In this document: positions 1 through 6,281 of the stretch, one piece after another | Numbering within the stretch: position 1 is the stretch's first letter | Layout: every line of letters starts with the position of its first letter | Source of the DNA: Campylobacterales bacterium | GTDB lineage: Bacteria > Campylobacterota > Campylobacteria > Campylobacterales > QNZT01 | Direction: 5' to 3' | DNA length: 20,535 nucleotides | NCBI GenBank assembly: GCA_027081495.1 | Contig: JALWKJ010000083.1 | Location: 1-20,535 of the forward strand | Notes under the pieces: model-generated | Seen by the model: the letters and a program-made list of their open reading frames with translations, nothing else | The model's database searches: none | What the model was told of the DNA's origin: nothing | Translations under genes and position numbers: made by a program

Positions 1-121
1 ATAATATATTTTCTAAGTTTTTTATATTATGTTGCTTCAAATTTTGAATTAAAATATCTTTGTCTTTAAAATCTGTTGTTTTAGATTTATTATAAACATC
101 CAGATCAATTTCTCTAAACAT
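1..121 (-). CDS. Unidentified ORF, 5' part only (runs off the left edge)
   Basis: Reading leftward from an ATG at 121-119, a frame different from the flippase above it stays open for about 40 codons to the window edge. The peptide is hydrophilic and charged, beginning MFREIDLDVYNKSKTTD, with a later stretch DILIQNLKQHNIKNLENIL. It has no membrane segment, so it is not a simple continuation of the flippase. I do not recognise the family. There is no clear Shine-Dalgarno sequence before the ATG, and the frame is also open upstream to a TAG at 185-187, so it could be the interior of another gene joined here rather than a true start. Local base composition is very AT-rich. Confidence 0.35.
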   Translation of the reverse strand, partial: MFREIDLDVYNKSKTTDFKDKDILIQNLKQHNIKNLENIL

Positions 122-450
122 AATAAAATTGTTAAAAATATCAAAAATAAAATTGCAAGAAGAGACTTTATAAGCAAAACGGCGCTAAAAATTTCATCTA
201 ACTTTTTTTTCTCATGACGATTTACGGAAATAAGCTTCGTCGCGCTCAAATCAAAGCCGTAATCGCTAACCACAACTCCCATCCAAATGATGTAAAATAT
301 AAAATTATACTGTCCAAATCCGTCAACTCCAAGCACTCTGACGAGATATGGAAATACGATAAGAGGAACGAGATAGTTTACGCCCTGCAAAAGCAGCAGG
401 GATATAAAGTTATCCGTTAATTTATATAGAGTGGTTCTATCGTCTTTCAA
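49..450 (-). pseudogene. Truncated Wzx-type polysaccharide flippase (N-terminal fragment)
   Basis: About the first 110 residues look like the amino end of an oligosaccharide flippase of the MOP/Wzx superfamily: a short basic leader, a first membrane helix with QGVNYLVPLIVFPYLVRVLG, then GFGQYNF, a second helix around IIWMGVVVSDYGF, and a third around residues 90-112. Full members have about 400-480 residues and 12-14 helices. Here the frame ends after 133 codons, and the last 20 or so residues (from CLEKLIW) no longer look membrane-like. The start is a TTG at 448-450 that overlaps the kdsA stop as TTGA, implying coupled translation behind kdsA. Full-length Wzx moves undecaprenyl-linked sugar units across the inner membrane. 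This fragment should not work alone. It may be a real pseudogene, a recombination junction, or an assembly error. Confidence 0.65.
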
Positions 451-1241
451 GATAAAGAGGATATGGCTTTAAGTGAATCTATCGCGGTTTTTAACTCATC
501 TAGAGTCAACATATTGGTCGCGTCGCTTAGAGCTATCGAAGGATCGAAATGGGTTTCGAAAAAAAAGCCGTCAACTCCCACAGCCGCCGCGGCTTTTGCC
601 AAAGGCGTTACGAATTCGCTTTTTCCGCCGCTTTTTCCGCCTTGTGCTCCGGGCATCTGCACGGCATGCGTAGCATCGAAAATTACGGGCGCAAACTCTC
701 TCATAACAACAAGCGACCTCATATCCACTACAAGATTTCCGTAACCGAAACTACTACCTCTTTCGGTAAGCCAAAGCCCCGCCTTCTTAGCGTTTTTATA
801 GGAGGCGTTATCGTATCCTCTCGTTTGAAGAACCTTCAAAGCCGAATACCGCATCTCATCGGGACTCATAAACTGCCCTTTTTTGATATTTATAATACAC
901 TCGCTTTTCGCGGCGCTTACGAGCAGATCGGTCTGGCGGCACAAAAACGCCGGTATTTGAAGCACATCCACGACGCTTGAGGCTTCATTTATCTGCCAAC
1001 TCTCATGAACATCCGTTAAAAGTTTAAAACCGAACTCTTTTTGAACCTCTTCGAGCAATCTCAATCCCTCATGAAGTCCGGGACCTCTGAAACTCTCCAA
1101 TGATGTTCTATTCGCTTTATCGAAGCTTGCTTTAAAATAAAAATCTATCTCTTTATCTTCATTGTATTTTACGAGATTTTCCGCTATTTTAAAGATAATA
1201 TCTCTGCTTTCTATGACGCAAGGTCCCGCTATGAGTATCAT
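447..1241 (-). CDS. kdsA: 3-deoxy-8-phosphooctulonate synthase (KDO8P synthase), class II
   Basis: This enzyme condenses phosphoenolpyruvate with arabinose-5-phosphate to give Kdo-8-phosphate, a cytoplasmic step of LPS inner-core synthesis. Family motifs are plain: IAGPCVIES at the amino end, FKASFDKANRTS, SFRGPGL, TDVHES, QIPAFLCRQTDLL, KKGQFMSP, ERGSSFGYGNLVVDMRSL and DATHAVQMPG. The Cys in AGPC (residue 8), the His of DATH, the Glu of FFETH and the Asp of LSDATN match the four metal ligands of the Aquifex-type class II enzyme, where E. coli KdsA has Asn instead of Cys. I chose the ATG at 1241, giving 264 residues, over an in-frame TTG at 1253, because the conserved core begins three residues after that ATG. 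A flippase fragment overlaps its stop, so it probably belongs to an LPS or surface-sugar operon. Confidence 0.96.
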   Translation of the reverse strand: MILIAGPCVIESRDIIFKIAENLVKYNEDKEIDFYFKASFDKANRTSLESFRGPGLHEGLRLLEEVQKEFGFKLLTDVHESWQINEASSVVDVLQIPAFLCRQTDLLVSAAKSECIINIKKGQFMSPDEMRYSALKVLQTRGYDNASYKNAKKAGLWLTERGSSFGYGNLVVDMRSLVVMREFAPVIFDATHAVQMPGAQGGKSGGKSEFVTPLAKAAAAVGVDGFFFETHFDPSIALSDATNMLTLDELKTAIDSLKAISSLS

Positions 1242-1318
1242 GACTATTCCCAAATTTGAAGTTTGATTCTATTTTAGTAGTCTTTGGCTTTAATATTACA
1301 TAGAAACAAACATATTTG

Positions 1319-1327
1319 TGTTATATT
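1319..1327 (+). promoter_or_regulatory. Likely der-aroK promoter, extended -10 (TGTTATATT)
   Basis: The 109-base gap between divergent kdsA and der holds TGTTATATT at 1319-1327, a TG-extended -10 box 23 bases before the der ATG. A weak GAG ribosome site lies at 1341-1343. No clear -35 is visible, as is common in Campylobacterota. On the other strand, TAAAAT at 1271-1276 is a weaker -10 candidate for kdsA. Confidence 0.45.
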
Positions 1328-1350
1328 ATCAATAAAAAAAGAGTATAAAA

Positions 1351-2739
1351 ATGATGAAAATAGCCATCATAGGCAAACCCAATGTCGGTAAAAGTTCGCT
1401 TTTCAATCGTATAGTAAAAAAAAGAGAAGCTATCACTTCGGAGGTTAGCGGAACGACGAGAGATATAAAAAAAACGGAAGTTTTAATAAACGAAACCCCG
1501 GCTATCTTGTTCGATACCGGCGGTCTTGACGATTCAAACACGCTTTTTGAGAAAGTTTACAAAAAATCCCTCCAAGCCGCTAAAGAGGCGGATATAATCC
1601 TTTATATGGTTGACGGCAAAAGATTGCCCGACGATGAAGATAAGAGGATATTTTTTGAACTTCAAAAGCTCTCAAAAGATATAGCTCTTGTCGTAAACAA
1701 AATAGACAACGATAAACAACAGCTTGATATAGGATGGGAATTTAACTCTTTTGGAGCGAAAAATCTCTTTTTCCTCTCCGTTTCGCACAACAGGGGTACG
1801 AAAAAATTAACGGAGTGGATAGAGCGGAGATTAAAAACAAAACCGATCGCGCCTCTTTTAAGTCATGACGACGAGTTAGATCTTGAGGATTTTTTAAAAG
1901 AGTATCCGACAATCGAAGATAACACGAGCGAAACGGACAATGAAATAAAAATAGCGATAATCGGACGAGTCAATGTCGGCAAAAGTTCGCTTTTAAACGC
2001 TCTTTTAAAAGAGGATAGATCGGTCGTCAGCGAAGTCGCCGGCACTACGATAGATCCCGTGGACGAGCAGATAAGTTATAAAGAGAATCTATTCACTTTT
2101 ATCGATACCGCAGGAATTAGAAGAAGAGGAAAGATCGAAGGCATAGAAAAATACGCGCTAAATAGAACGCAAAGTATGCTAGAAGACGCCGATATCGCGA
2201 TTTTGGTTTTGGACGCGAGTGAAGATTTCAAAGAGCTTGACGAAAAGATCGCAAATCTCATCGACAAATTTGAGCTTGGATGTATCATCGTTTTAAATAA
2301 ATGGGATAAAACGAAATACGACTATAAAAAAAGTGTTCAAAAAGTAAGAGATAGATTTAAATTTTTATCTTACGCTCCGATCTTGACGACTTCCGCTTTA
2401 ACGAACAAAAGGGTTCACAAACTTCATGATATGATTTTAAAAGTTTATAAAAATTATACATTTAGAATACCCACGGCAAAATTAAACGAAATTTTAAAAA
2501 GAACAAATAAAAAACATCAACTACCCTCAGATCACGGTAAAGTGACAAAGATCTATTTTGGTGCGCAGTTTGACATCAAACCCCCTAGAATCGCTCTTAT
2601 TATGAATCGTCCAAAATCTCTTCACTTTTCATACAAAAGATATATCGTAAATCAGTTAAGAGACTATTTCGACTTTACGGGCACTCAGATAATAATAGAA
2701 GCGAAAAAGAAAAAAAGCGATGAGGATTTTGAGCAATGA
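1351..2739 (+). CDS. der: Ribosome biogenesis GTPase Der (EngA)
   Basis: Der is an essential GTPase with two tandem G domains that acts in late assembly of the 50S subunit. The 462 residues show both domains. GD1 has GKPNVGKSS at residues 8-16, the switch motif SGTTRD, DTGG and NKID. GD2 has GRVNVGKSS from residue 205, AGTTIDPVD, DTAGIRRRGK and NKWD. The C-terminal KH-like domain follows from about residue 360 and ends in a lysine-rich tail (EAKKKKSDEDFEQ). An acidic linker (residues 175-198) separates the G domains, as in other Der proteins. The length is usual. Two adjacent ATG codons (1351 and 1354) could serve as start. The stop overlaps the aroK start as ATGA, so aroK is translationally coupled. 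Confidence 0.97.
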   Translation: MMKIAIIGKPNVGKSSLFNRIVKKREAITSEVSGTTRDIKKTEVLINETPAILFDTGGLDDSNTLFEKVYKKSLQAAKEADIILYMVDGKRLPDDEDKRIFFELQKLSKDIALVVNKIDNDKQQLDIGWEFNSFGAKNLFFLSVSHNRGTKKLTEWIERRLKTKPIAPLLSHDDELDLEDFLKEYPTIEDNTSETDNEIKIAIIGRVNVGKSSLLNALLKEDRSVVSEVAGTTIDPVDEQISYKENLFTFIDTAGIRRRGKIEGIEKYALNRTQSMLEDADIAILVLDASEDFKELDEKIANLIDKFELGCIIVLNKWDKTKYDYKKSVQKVRDRFKFLSYAPILTTSALTNKRVHKLHDMILKVYKNYTFRIPTAKLNEILKRTNKKHQLPSDHGKVTKIYFGAQFDIKPPRIALIMNRPKSLHFSYKRYIVNQLRDYFDFTGTQIIIEAKKKKSDEDFEQ

Positions 2740-3239
2740 AAAATATTATTTTAATAGGTTTTATGGGCGTGGGTAAGGGAACCGTCGCGAGAGCTTACGC
2801 GAAAAAATACGATATTTTCGCGATAGACACCGACGATCTTATAGAGAGTCTTGAAAATAGAAAAATTAAAGAGATATTTGAACAAGAGGGAGAAGATTAT
2901 TTTAGACAGCTTGAGAAAAAGACCGCGAATTGGCTCGCAAAAAATGTTCAAAACGCCGTTATCTCTACGGGAGGCGGTTTTTTCAAACAAAAAAAATTAA
3001 AAGATATCGGAGTCGTAATTTTACTCGATAGTTCGTTTGACGCGATATACAAACGCATTTTAACGCACCCCAACTCTCAGAAGAAGTTAAAGAAAAGACC
3101 GCTTTTTACAACTCCGCAAAAAGCCAAAGAGATATATAAACAAAGAGTACAAGGATATAAAGAAGTTGCCGATTTTATTATCGATGTCGAAAACAAAAAC
3201 GCTTTTGAGATAGCAAAAGAGATCAAAAATTCGATATAG
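2736..3239 (+). CDS. aroK: Shikimate kinase
   Basis: The enzyme phosphorylates shikimate at the 3-hydroxyl with ATP in the pathway to chorismate and aromatic amino acids. The 167-residue protein has the Walker A loop GFMGVGKGT (8-16), the DTDD motif (31-34) that contacts Mg and shikimate, Arg57 in YFRQLE, the substrate-binding STGGG (77-81), the LID arginine in KKRPLF (Arg121), and Arg137 in YKQRVQGY near the adenine side. All expected catalytic residues are present. The P-loop reads GKGT where most homologues have GKS or GKT followed by a small residue, a mild variant. It overlaps der by four bases (ATGA), so the two are co-transcribed although their functions are unrelated. It converges with mqnE, 30 bases away. 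Confidence 0.95.
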   Translation: MKNIILIGFMGVGKGTVARAYAKKYDIFAIDTDDLIESLENRKIKEIFEQEGEDYFRQLEKKTANWLAKNVQNAVISTGGGFFKQKKLKDIGVVILLDSSFDAIYKRILTHPNSQKKLKKRPLFTTPQKAKEIYKQRVQGYKEVADFIIDVENKNAFEIAKEIKNSI

Positions 3240-3269
3240 CTCTCTGAAAAACGCCGCTTTTTTAAGGCT

Positions 3270-4334
3270 TCAATAGATCGACAACTCGTTATAAAGAGAG
3301 TCTCTCTCAACGGGAATATAGCCGCTGTTTTTTATAAGAGAGACAAAAAGTTTAAGAGCTAGACCTTTAGCGCTTTTTGCTCCCGCCGCGGAATTTATAG
3401 ACTCTTTTTGGATGGTTCCGTCAAGATCGTCCGCCCCGAAATTTTGAGCGACAAGAGACAGATTTACGGTAGAAGTAACCCAGTATGCTTTTATATGGTC
3501 AAAATTATCTAAAACTATGCGGCTTATCGCTATCGTCTTTAAAATTTCCTGGGATGAGAGAAAATTTTTCACATTTAAGTAATTGTTCTCTCTTTGATAA
3601 ACAAGCGGTATGAAAGCGTTAAAGCCTCCGGTTTTATCTTGAAGCTCTCGCAATCTTATCATGTGATCTACTCTGTGAACTCTCTTTTCGACATGACCAA
3701 AGAGCATAGTAGCGTTTGATTTTTTGCCTCTTTTGTGCCAAAGCTCGTGAATTTGCAGCCACTCTTTCGAGCTCACTTTTCCTTTACAGATATAATCTCT
3801 TATCTCTTGATCAAATATCTCCGCTCCGCCTCCTGGCATCGAATCGACTCCGTTTTTTATCATAAGATCGATTATCTCTTCATAACTTTTATTATGTTCT
3901 TTTGCCAAAAAATCTATCTCGGCGGCCGTAAGCGCTTTTATGTGTATATGAGGATAATCGTTTTTTATTTTTGAAAAAATCTCCATATACCACTCTAACG
4001 AGGCGTTGGGATTGTGAGCGGATACTATATGAACCTCTTTTATACCCTCTTTTGAAGAGTTCTTTACGATTTCAAGTATCTCGTCATGAGTTAGCGTATA
4101 TGGATTGGGATTTTTTCGACTTGCGCTAAACGCGCAGAATTTGCAGATATCTTTACAGATATTCGTAGGATTTATATGCCTGTTGATATTGAAAAAACTC
4201 TTCTTTTGCCATCTTTTTTCTCTTATATCGTTTGCGAGAGAACCTAAAGAAAAGAGGTCGAGATCATAAAGTCTCAACGCCTCTTTTAAATCTACTCTTT
4301 CGTTATTTTTTACTTTTTCTATAATCTTTTTCAA
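3270..4334 (-). CDS. mqnE: Aminodeoxyfutalosine synthase (radical SAM)
   Basis: MqnE joins a SAM-derived adenosyl radical to 3-[(1-carboxyvinyl)oxy]benzoate to make 6-amino-6-deoxyfutalosine in the futalosine route to menaquinone, the quinone used in Campylobacterota respiration. The 354-residue protein has the 4Fe-4S motif CKDICKFCAF with Cys60, Cys64 and Cys67, preceded by HINPTNIC. It also has MPGGGAEIF, NATMLFGHVEKRVHRVDHM and FNAFIPLVYQ. These fit MqnE better than its relative MqnC, which usually has a YR pair after CKFCAF and an ATMMFG motif. The start is a TTG at 4332-4334 with only an AAGAAG-like ribosome site; no nearby ATG would keep the conserved amino end. Other futalosine genes are not in the window. 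Confidence 0.92.
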   Translation of the reverse strand: MKKIIEKVKNNERVDLKEALRLYDLDLFSLGSLANDIREKRWQKKSFFNINRHINPTNICKDICKFCAFSASRKNPNPYTLTHDEILEIVKNSSKEGIKEVHIVSAHNPNASLEWYMEIFSKIKNDYPHIHIKALTAAEIDFLAKEHNKSYEEIIDLMIKNGVDSMPGGGAEIFDQEIRDYICKGKVSSKEWLQIHELWHKRGKKSNATMLFGHVEKRVHRVDHMIRLRELQDKTGGFNAFIPLVYQRENNYLNVKNFLSSQEILKTIAISRIVLDNFDHIKAYWVTSTVNLSLVAQNFGADDLDGTIQKESINSAAGAKSAKGLALKLFVSLIKNSGYIPVERDSLYNELSIY

Positions 4335-4360
4335 TTTTTTAGCGCTTCTTTTTTGGCGCT

Positions 4361-4366
4361 ATTGTA
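4361..4366 (-). promoter_or_regulatory. Possible mqnE -10 box (TACAAT)
   Basis: The 40-base gap between the upstream SPOR-barrel gene and mqnE contains TACAAT on the minus strand, 26 bases before the TTG start. It is one mismatch from TATAAT with no evident -35. mqnE may instead be read through from the upstream gene. Confidence 0.3.
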
Positions 4367-4374
4367 ACAAAAAG

Positions 4375-5403
4375 CTAGTTTAGTTTAGCTATATACGCGT
4401 CTCTTTGAACTCTTTTTACATTTTGAAGTTTCCTTTTCGCTTTCGCTTTTGTGCTAAAGGGACCGACTACGACATATGTCAAAGCCGTTTTGGAGCCTCT
4501 CTTTTTTATATACGGGATATCGGCTTTTTTTAACTTCTTTTCCGCGCTCAAAAGACCGTTTTTCGTTCTAAAAGCTCCAACGGATATATAATATTTTCCA
4601 AGAGAGTTAAATTGTTTTGGAGATTTGAGCAGTTTTGACATATAGCTTTTTTTAACTTTCGAGGTTGTAGGTTTTTTTGCCGCGACAACCGCCTTTTGAG
4701 GCTCTTGATCGATAATAACGCTTCTTTTCGCTTTAGCTTTTTTACCGATAGCCGTTTTGGCGCCCGGCTTGTTCCAGCCTGATAAATTATTTACGCCGCC
4801 TACATGTATGACATTTCTCTCCTGCGGTTTTTCGCTAAGTCTTTTAGTCACATAAGTATCGTCGCAAGTTGTGGCGTTTACATGATAGACAACTCCCAAA
4901 AGCGCGGTATAATCCACATCGCTCGTATCGATTTTCCATATCGTATTTCCCTCCGCAAATATGCTAAGCTCGGGAATAAAATTGTATCTAAAGCCGAGTC
5001 CGCCGCTTAAATACGCTTGAGATACATCATGTTTTTTGCCGTTTATCACTATATCGTTACTTAAAAATTCATATCCCATTCCAAGAGTTATATACGGTAC
5101 GACATGATACTGCTCTTCGCCGTCAACTTCTATTTGAGTATAAAGCCTCTGCAAATCTATCGTGCTCGCGGTCTCTTTTATATCGATTTTATCCATTCTC
5201 TCATATCCGAGATTAAGGCCGTAAAAAGGCGTAAGCATAACCGTGCCTCTTATACCGTAGAGAGTATCGTCGCGCATCATAGAGTTTGAATCCGCAAAAT
5301 TCTTCCCGAAATAACCGCCGACATGATAAGTAAATATAGGCTCTTTTGCAAAAAGTGCGGTTGCGCAAAACAGTGCAAATGAAAGGAGCGAAATTTTCTT
5401 CAT
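4375..5403 (-). CDS. Outer-membrane beta-barrel protein with C-terminal SPOR domain (paralogue 1)
   Basis: I recognise domains, not a named gene. From the ATG at 5403 the protein has 342 residues. It begins with a typical signal peptide (MKKISLLSFALFCATALFA, cleavage near residue 19). An OmpA-like small barrel follows to about residue 175, with alternating strands such as YGIRGTVMLTPFYGLNLGYERM, PYITLGMGYEF, AYLSGGLGFRYNF and ALLGVVYHV. A basic, low-complexity linker comes next. The final 75 residues are a SPOR domain (YYISVGAFRTKNGLLSAEKKL to YVVVGPFSTKAKAKRKL), a fold that binds denuded peptidoglycan glycans, often at division sites. An upstream in-frame ATG at 5418 is rejected because GAGGA sits between the two ATGs, correctly spaced for the second. 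A paralogue lies at 6282-7301. The likely role is tethering the outer membrane to the wall. Confidence 0.85.
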   Translation of the reverse strand: MKKISLLSFALFCATALFAKEPIFTYHVGGYFGKNFADSNSMMRDDTLYGIRGTVMLTPFYGLNLGYERMDKIDIKETASTIDLQRLYTQIEVDGEEQYHVVPYITLGMGYEFLSNDIVINGKKHDVSQAYLSGGLGFRYNFIPELSIFAEGNTIWKIDTSDVDYTALLGVVYHVNATTCDDTYVTKRLSEKPQERNVIHVGGVNNLSGWNKPGAKTAIGKKAKAKRSVIIDQEPQKAVVAAKKPTTSKVKKSYMSKLLKSPKQFNSLGKYYISVGAFRTKNGLLSAEKKLKKADIPYIKKRGSKTALTYVVVGPFSTKAKAKRKLQNVKRVQRDAYIAKLN

Positions 5404-5435
5404 AACAATATTCCTCATAATAATTTAATTCTACG

Positions 5436-5441
5436 AGTATA
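5436..5441 (-). promoter_or_regulatory. Possible promoter -10 of SPOR-barrel gene 1 (TATACT)
   Basis: TATACT lies 32 bases upstream of the chosen ATG at 5403 on the minus strand. A perfect TATAAT at 5529-5534, just downstream of brnA, is an alternative with a leader of roughly 120 bases. The 163-base gap between this gene and brnA holds nothing else I can name. Confidence 0.35.
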
Positions 5442-5566
5442 TCGGATAGAAAAAAAATATCTTTAAAAATTTAGAAGAAAATTTATAACCGCAAAAAGCT
5501 TATGATTTTTATCGCCGCGCCAACAAACATTATAAATGAATTATCGAGAATACAAGAAAAAGCGAT

Positions 5567-5827
5567 CTATGCCTTCAATCCTTCACTCAAAATCATCTTA
5601 ATCAACGACTGATACGGTACATCCATACTATTTGCTTTGACTTTCAGCGCATCGATCATATCTAGCGGCAAACGAATGGAGATGCTTTTGGTTGTCTTTT
5701 TTAGATTAGGAAAGCGCACCCTTTTTGCTTGAGTCATATCTATATATTCTGTAACATCATGAGTCTGCCAAAAAATACGCTCTTCGTTTTCATCCTCAAA
5801 GGTAGGGATTGTTTTTGTTGGTTTCAT
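5567..5827 (-). CDS. brnA: BrnA-type antitoxin, ribbon-helix-helix (CopG-like)
   Basis: This is the antitoxin partner of the BrnT toxin directly upstream. The 86 residues show the family layout: an amino-terminal toxin-wrapping segment with IPTFEDENEERIFWQTHDVTEYID, then AKRVRFPNLKKTTKSISIRLP, whose last part forms the DNA-binding beta-strand of a ribbon-helix-helix. The two helices (PLDMIDALKVKANSMDVPYQSLIKMILSEGL) follow. Such antitoxins neutralise BrnT and, as dimers, repress their own promoter. The palindrome at 6130-6152 is the likely operator. The ATG at 5827 has AAGGAG upstream and lies 32 bases inside brnT, in another frame, so translation is coupled. Toxin-first order is usual for brnTA, unlike most type II systems. 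Confidence 0.88.
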   Translation of the reverse strand: MKPTKTIPTFEDENEERIFWQTHDVTEYIDMTQAKRVRFPNLKKTTKSISIRLPLDMIDALKVKANSMDVPYQSLIKMILSEGLKA

Positions 5828-6119
5828 AGAACTTTTTCTCCTTCCTTGTCATTTTTCTTGCCGAGATAACGCGTATGAGATTATTTCTTACGGTAAAAAC
5901 TACCATAATTTTTTCATTTGCGTTATCTATACCAAAAGCGATACATCGACACTCGTTTTCCGAATGGGAAAAATCCTCTACAATAATAAGAGGTTCATTG
6001 AAAAAAATCTCTTCGATCCTCTTAAAGTTCACTCCATGTTTCTCTTCATTTTTATAGACATTGCCATCATCCCAGTCAAAGCCGACCAAGGATTCCACAT
6101 CCAAACACTCAAACTCCAT
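5796..6119 (-). CDS. brnT: BrnT-family ribonuclease toxin
   Basis: BrnT is a RelE-fold ribonuclease toxin that inhibits growth by blocking translation. The protein has 107 residues and shows the family pattern: FDWDDGNVYKNEEKHGVNFKRIEEIFFNEP, then VEDFSHSENECRCIAFGID, KIMVVFTVR, and the closing RVISARKMTRKEKKFYE. The invariant WD, N..KHGV.F, the Arg of TVR and the ISAR...T..E motif are all present, so it looks intact. I chose the ATG at 6119, preceded by AAAAGGGCGGAT. A longer TTG start at 6152 would lie inside the promoter palindrome. The gene forms an operon with brnA and lies between two paralogous SPOR-barrel genes, suggesting that the module was inserted there. Confidence 0.9.
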   Translation of the reverse strand: MEFECLDVESLVGFDWDDGNVYKNEEKHGVNFKRIEEIFFNEPLIIVEDFSHSENECRCIAFGIDNANEKIMVVFTVRNNLIRVISARKMTRKEKKFYETNKNNPYL

Positions 6120-6129
6120 ATCCGCCCTT

Positions 6130-6152
6130 TTGTATATTGCTATTATATACAA
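6130..6152 (-). promoter_or_regulatory. brnTA operator: 8-bp inverted repeat overlapping the -10 box
   Basis: TTGTATAT (6130-6137) and ATATACAA (6145-6152) are perfect inverted repeats of 8 bases separated by 7. On the minus strand they overlap a consensus TATAAT at 6147-6142, about 23 bases before the brnT ATG. A BrnA dimer bound here would block RNA polymerase, matching the known autorepression of brnTA operons. The palindrome and -10 are seen directly; binding is inferred. Confidence 0.75.
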
Positions 6153-6251
6153 TTTTTCTTAAATGCAGATAATTCGGATATTATTGAAGAAGCTTTACAT
6201 TTAAAGCGGCAAAGAACACTATGAACAGAAAATGATAGGGATATATATTGT

Positions 6252-6275
6252 GCACGATGAGTAAGCTCATCGTGC
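6252..6275 (-). terminator. Perfect 10-bp hairpin after SPOR-barrel gene 2 (terminator-like, no U tract)
   Basis: GCACGATGAG (6252-6261) and CTCATCGTGC (6266-6275) are perfectly complementary around a TAAG loop. The stem begins 7 bases after the stop of the SPOR-barrel gene at 6282. It probably ends that transcript or shields its 3' end. On the minus strand it is followed by ACAATATATAT rather than a run of T, so intrinsic termination would be weak. It also lies between the two halves of the presumed TA insertion. Confidence 0.5.
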
Positions 6276-6281
6276 CGTAGA

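Noticed and set aside
100..135. Programmed -1 frameshift joining the flippase to the edge frame
   Set aside because: There is no slippery heptamer or downstream structure, and the downstream sequence is not flippase-like.
463..980. Plus-strand open frames of up to 143 codons opposite kdsA
   Set aside because: They are antisense to a fully conserved enzyme, have no ribosome site, and give low-complexity peptides. They are shadows of the kdsA codons.
3240..3269. Terminator between convergent aroK and mqnE
   Set aside because: Only a GCC/GGC pairing with a poor stem surrounds the T run, which is too weak to call.
4335..4374. AGCGC/GCGCT hairpin before mqnE as a terminator
   Set aside because: It has a 5-bp stem with a long loop, followed by A residues rather than T in the transcribed direction.
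5404..5418. Upstream ATG of SPOR-barrel gene 1 at 5418
   Set aside because: The GAGGA between the two ATGs serves the second one, and the signal peptide begins cleanly at that second Met.
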